From DATNPH01 sp036703315 (GTDB lineage Bacteria > Cyanobacteriota > Cyanobacteriia > Cyanobacteriales > Coleofasciculaceae), in the NCBI GenBank assembly GCA_036703315.1, contig DATNPH010000235.1, positions 1 through 14,937 on the forward strand: a stretch of 14,937 nt of DNA, read 5' to 3'. How positions within the stretch are numbered: the stretch's first letter is position 1; each line of letters opens with the position of its first letter. The notes beneath the pieces were generated by a model. That model was not told the origin of the DNA. It did not search any database and saw only the letters and a program-made list of their open reading frames with translations. The position numbers and the translations under genes were made by a program. Of the stretch, positions 12,775 through 14,937 are shown one piece after another.

Positions 12775-13509
12775 TCACGGCGGATAAACGACTACCCACT
12801 CCAAATAACTAACTGGTGCCGTCAGCTCAATGACTGCCTCTGGCGCTGGACTTTTGTCAAGATTGACAGACTCCACACGTCCCAATGGTAAACCGGGTGG
12901 GAAAAGTTGGCTTACGGATGATGTTGACACGACATCACCACGACGAACATCGGGTACTTTATCAAAAAACTGCAACACAGCACGATTAGACCCTTGTCCT
13001 CGCATGAAACCCATGCTACGACTACGACTTATCGCAGCTCCCACCCGACTTGTGGCATCACTGATTAGCAAGACACGACTGGTATTGGGTGTCACACTAA
13101 CCACCCTACCTACTAAGCCTCCAGGACCCATGACAATAAAGCCGACCTTGATGCCCTCCTGACTGCCTCGACCTAAAGTTACCTGTTGCCACCAGTGGTC
13201 AGCGCTACGCCCCGCAATTTGAGCAACAGTCCCTTTTTGTTTCTGGGTTTTAGAATAATCTAATAGCTCTTTTAGCTTCTGATTTTGGCTTTCAAGTTCG
13301 ACTAATCGCTGTTGCAGTTCTATCACTCGCGCATCAGTGAGGCGCTCCTCTTTCGTAGGACCTAATTGAAAGGGGCGGCTGACTAACTGGTAAGCCTCAA
13401 GAAGTGCTGCTCCCTGAGTTTGGCGAACTAACCAGGCAGCACTCAAAGTTAGTCCCCCGAGCACAATGGCTACCCCATTTCGGTCCCACCACCGACGTAG
13501 TATAAACAT
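12775..13509 (-). CDS. mreC: Cell shape-determining protein MreC
   Basis: Bitopic membrane scaffold of the rod-shape complex. A short cytoplasmic basic N-terminus (FILRRWWDRN) precedes one membrane segment (about 11-29), then a periplasmic coiled coil (about 56-90, with heptad-like ELQQRLVELESQNQKLKELL). The MreC beta-barrel domain (about 92-244) holds the typical GRSADHWWQQVTLGRGSQEG, GGLVGRV, RVLLISDATSRVGA and GDVVSTSSVSQLFPPGLPLG. The length, 244 residues, is normal for cyanobacteria. ATG at 13509 is the only sensible start and has only a weak GATAAG upstream. It lies 117 bases after mreB and 70 before mreD in the usual order. The mreB-mreC spacer (13510-13626) shows no feature I can support. 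Confidence 0.96.
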   Translation of the reverse strand: MFILRRWWDRNGVAIVLGGLTLSAAWLVRQTQGAALLEAYQLVSRPFQLGPTKEERLTDARVIELQQRLVELESQNQKLKELLDYSKTQKQKGTVAQIAGRSADHWWQQVTLGRGSQEGIKVGFIVMGPGGLVGRVVSVTPNTSRVLLISDATSRVGAAISRSRSMGFMRGQGSNRAVLQFFDKVPDVRRGDVVSTSSVSQLFPPGLPLGRVESVNLDKSPAPEAVIELTAPVSYLEWVVVYPP

Positions 13510-13626
13510 AGCTTATCTATCAACCGCCAGCTTTTGGCTGACGTGTGAGTTCCGATAGTGCAGGTAGACGGCTCATGTGGCTAAGAACAAAACTCCTCAA
13601 AGCTAATAGTTGTTGATAATTGACGA

Positions 13627-14670
13627 CTAGATGTGGCGGGAACGTCCACTGAACACCCGCTCTAACTGTTTGAAATTTTCTAGAACTCGACCAGTTCCTA
13701 AAACTACACAGCTCAGTGGGTCTGCTGCCACATGGGTCACAATCCCTGTTTCATGACTGATGAGCGTATCTAAGCCCTTTAACAAAGCGCCGCCGCCCGC
13801 CAGCATAATACCGCGATCAATAATATCAGCCGCTAGTTCCGGAGGCGTCCGCTCTAGGGTGCGCTTCACGGCGTCAACAATCACAGAAAGCGGTTCTGAC
13901 ATACTTTCACGGATTTCCGGTCCTTTGATCGTAACGGTTCGCGGCAGACCAGAAAGCAGGTGTAAACCCCGCACTTCTAAGTTTGCATCATCATCATGAT
14001 GAGTCGGGTAAGCTGAACCGATCTGAATTTTGATTTCTTCAGCGGTGCGTTCCCCAATCACCAAGTTATGGACTTTTTTCATGTACTGCATGATGGCTTC
14101 CGAAAGCTCATCCCCAGCCACGCGCACCGATTCACTTAAAACCGTTCCTTGCAAAGAAAGCACGGCAACTTCTGTGGTGCCGCCACCAATATCAATGATC
14201 ATGTTGCCCGTAGGCTCAGCCACTGGTAGTCCAGCGCCAATAGCGGCAGCGACCGGCTCATCTATCAAGTACACATCCCTGGCACCCGCCTGAGATGCTG
14301 CTTCCATAACGGCTCGTCGTTCTACGCCAGTGACACCCGAAGGAATGCCAATGACAACACGAGGTGAAACCAAGGTTCTTCCTTCATGTACTCGCTGAAT
14401 AAAATGCTTAAGCATTAGCTCAGCGACATCGAAGTCTGCAATGACACCATCGCGCAGGGGGCGCAGGGCCACCACATTGCCGGGAGTTCTCCCCAACATT
14501 TTTTTGGCATCTTCGCCCACGGCTAGCGGGGTTTTTGTGTCCATATCCATAGCAACCACAGAGGGTTCTTGGAGAACAATGCCTTTGCCGGACACATAAA
14601 CCAGGGTGTTAGCAGTGCCCAGGTCGATACCCATGTCCCGGGATAAGGAAAAGCGACTGAAAAGACCCAC
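13627..14670 (-). CDS. mreB: Rod shape-determining protein MreB (bacterial actin)
   Basis: Actin-fold ATPase that polymerises on the inner membrane and directs lateral wall synthesis. Phosphate-1 loop MGIDLGTANTLVY (13-25), the hinge glutamate in LIDEPVAAAIGAGL (E138), phosphate-2 IDIGGGTTEVAV (159-170) and the adenosine motif GIMLAGGGALLKGL (287-300) are all present. The N-terminal amphipathic GLFSRFSLSRD should contact the membrane. The length is 347 residues. The start is GTG at 14670; I prefer it to ATG at 14634 because the intervening GLF-RFSLSRD is, from memory, conserved in cyanobacterial MreB, and a G-run (GGGGG) lies 11 bases upstream. First gene of mreBCD; its promoter should lie in 14671-14800, but I could not identify a clear -35/-10 pair. 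Confidence 0.98.
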   Translation of the reverse strand: MGLFSRFSLSRDMGIDLGTANTLVYVSGKGIVLQEPSVVAMDMDTKTPLAVGEDAKKMLGRTPGNVVALRPLRDGVIADFDVAELMLKHFIQRVHEGRTLVSPRVVIGIPSGVTGVERRAVMEAASQAGARDVYLIDEPVAAAIGAGLPVAEPTGNMIIDIGGGTTEVAVLSLQGTVLSESVRVAGDELSEAIMQYMKKVHNLVIGERTAEEIKIQIGSAYPTHHDDDANLEVRGLHLLSGLPRTVTIKGPEIRESMSEPLSVIVDAVKRTLERTPPELAADIIDRGIMLAGGGALLKGLDTLISHETGIVTHVAADPLSCVVLGTGRVLENFKQLERVFSGRSRHI

Positions 14671-14907
14671 TCGTTTCTACGCCCCCAAAATGAAATGCTG
14701 TTGTGTGTGATGGAATTCTAACGGAAATGGAACCGAGGTGGATTCTATTACGTTTTCTATCCTGAGTCTAGTCAGGTTGACGAATTTGTCCTGTGAAAGT
14801 GTCTAGATCCCATTTCCCAGCATCATTCTGGTAGTTGAAGAGCAAATCAGGATAAAGTTGACTTGAGCCTACTATCTAAATTCGTTAAAGTATATTTACT
14901 GTAACTC

Positions 14908-14921
14908 AGTACATTTGTACT
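14908..14921. promoter_or_regulatory. LexA box (SOS operator) at the right edge
   Basis: AGTACATTTGTACT is a perfect dyad of six-base arms around TT. It fits the cyanobacterial LexA consensus AGTACWNWTGTACT at every defined position. It is about 240 bases upstream of mreB and only ten bases before an ATG (14932, ATGAGC) reading out of the window on the plus strand. It therefore more likely controls that unseen gene than mreB. The remaining spacer 14671-14907 shows no gene. Confidence 0.7.
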
Positions 14922-14937
14922 AATCAATTTTATGAGC

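Noticed and set aside
13524..13545. Small CAGC/GCTG dyad in the mreB-mreC spacer
   Set aside because: A four-base stem is expected by chance and matches no known operator.
14909..14920. NtcA site reading of GTACATTTGTAC
   Set aside because: NtcA needs GTA-N8-TAC; here the gap is six bases, while the LexA consensus fits fully.

Overview
The window looks like chromosomal DNA of a mesophilic, probably filamentous, cyanobacterium. The palindrome GCGATCGC (HIP1) occurs at least seven times, most spacers hold degenerate 7-base tandem repeats of the cyanobacterial STRR type, and the proteins (a Pix/Pil-type CheA hybrid, a GUN4 domain, a WD40 serine/threonine kinase, a caspase-like protease and a cyanobacterial mreBCD set) fit that group. 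No RNA gene, CRISPR array, transposase or phage gene was seen. No gene-free stretch exceeds 300 bases.

Bases 1-6808, plus strand: the end of a chemosensory gene set. It holds the signalling tip of a methyl-accepting receptor (cut by the window edge), a 1118-residue CheA/response-regulator hybrid with three tandem Hpt domains, cheB (methylesterase) and cheR (methyltransferase). The two adaptation enzymes make this a receptor-kinase-adaptation module, probably for taxis or type IV pilus control.

Bases 6815-11060, minus strand: three genes reading one way, in transcription order. First is a membrane-anchored Ser/Thr kinase with an N-terminal zinc ribbon and seven C-terminal WD40 blades. Next is a 141-residue protein resembling EACC1, a component of bacterial conflict/apoptosis-like systems. 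Last is a caspase-like protease fused to a GUN4 (tetrapyrrole-binding family) domain. This is the best candidate for a little-described system: a kinase input, a constant adaptor and a protease effector with a possible porphyrin-sensing tail. The functional link is inferred from order, orientation and domain content.

Bases 11061-12094: a divergent spacer with two inverted repeats, then a HAD-type hydrolase gene on the plus strand. Bases 12156-14670, minus strand: mreB, mreC and mreD, the cell-shape genes. Bases 14671-14937: the region upstream of mreB, with a perfect match to the cyanobacterial LexA box close to the right edge. It probably controls the next gene outside the window, which by remembered synteny may be ssb.
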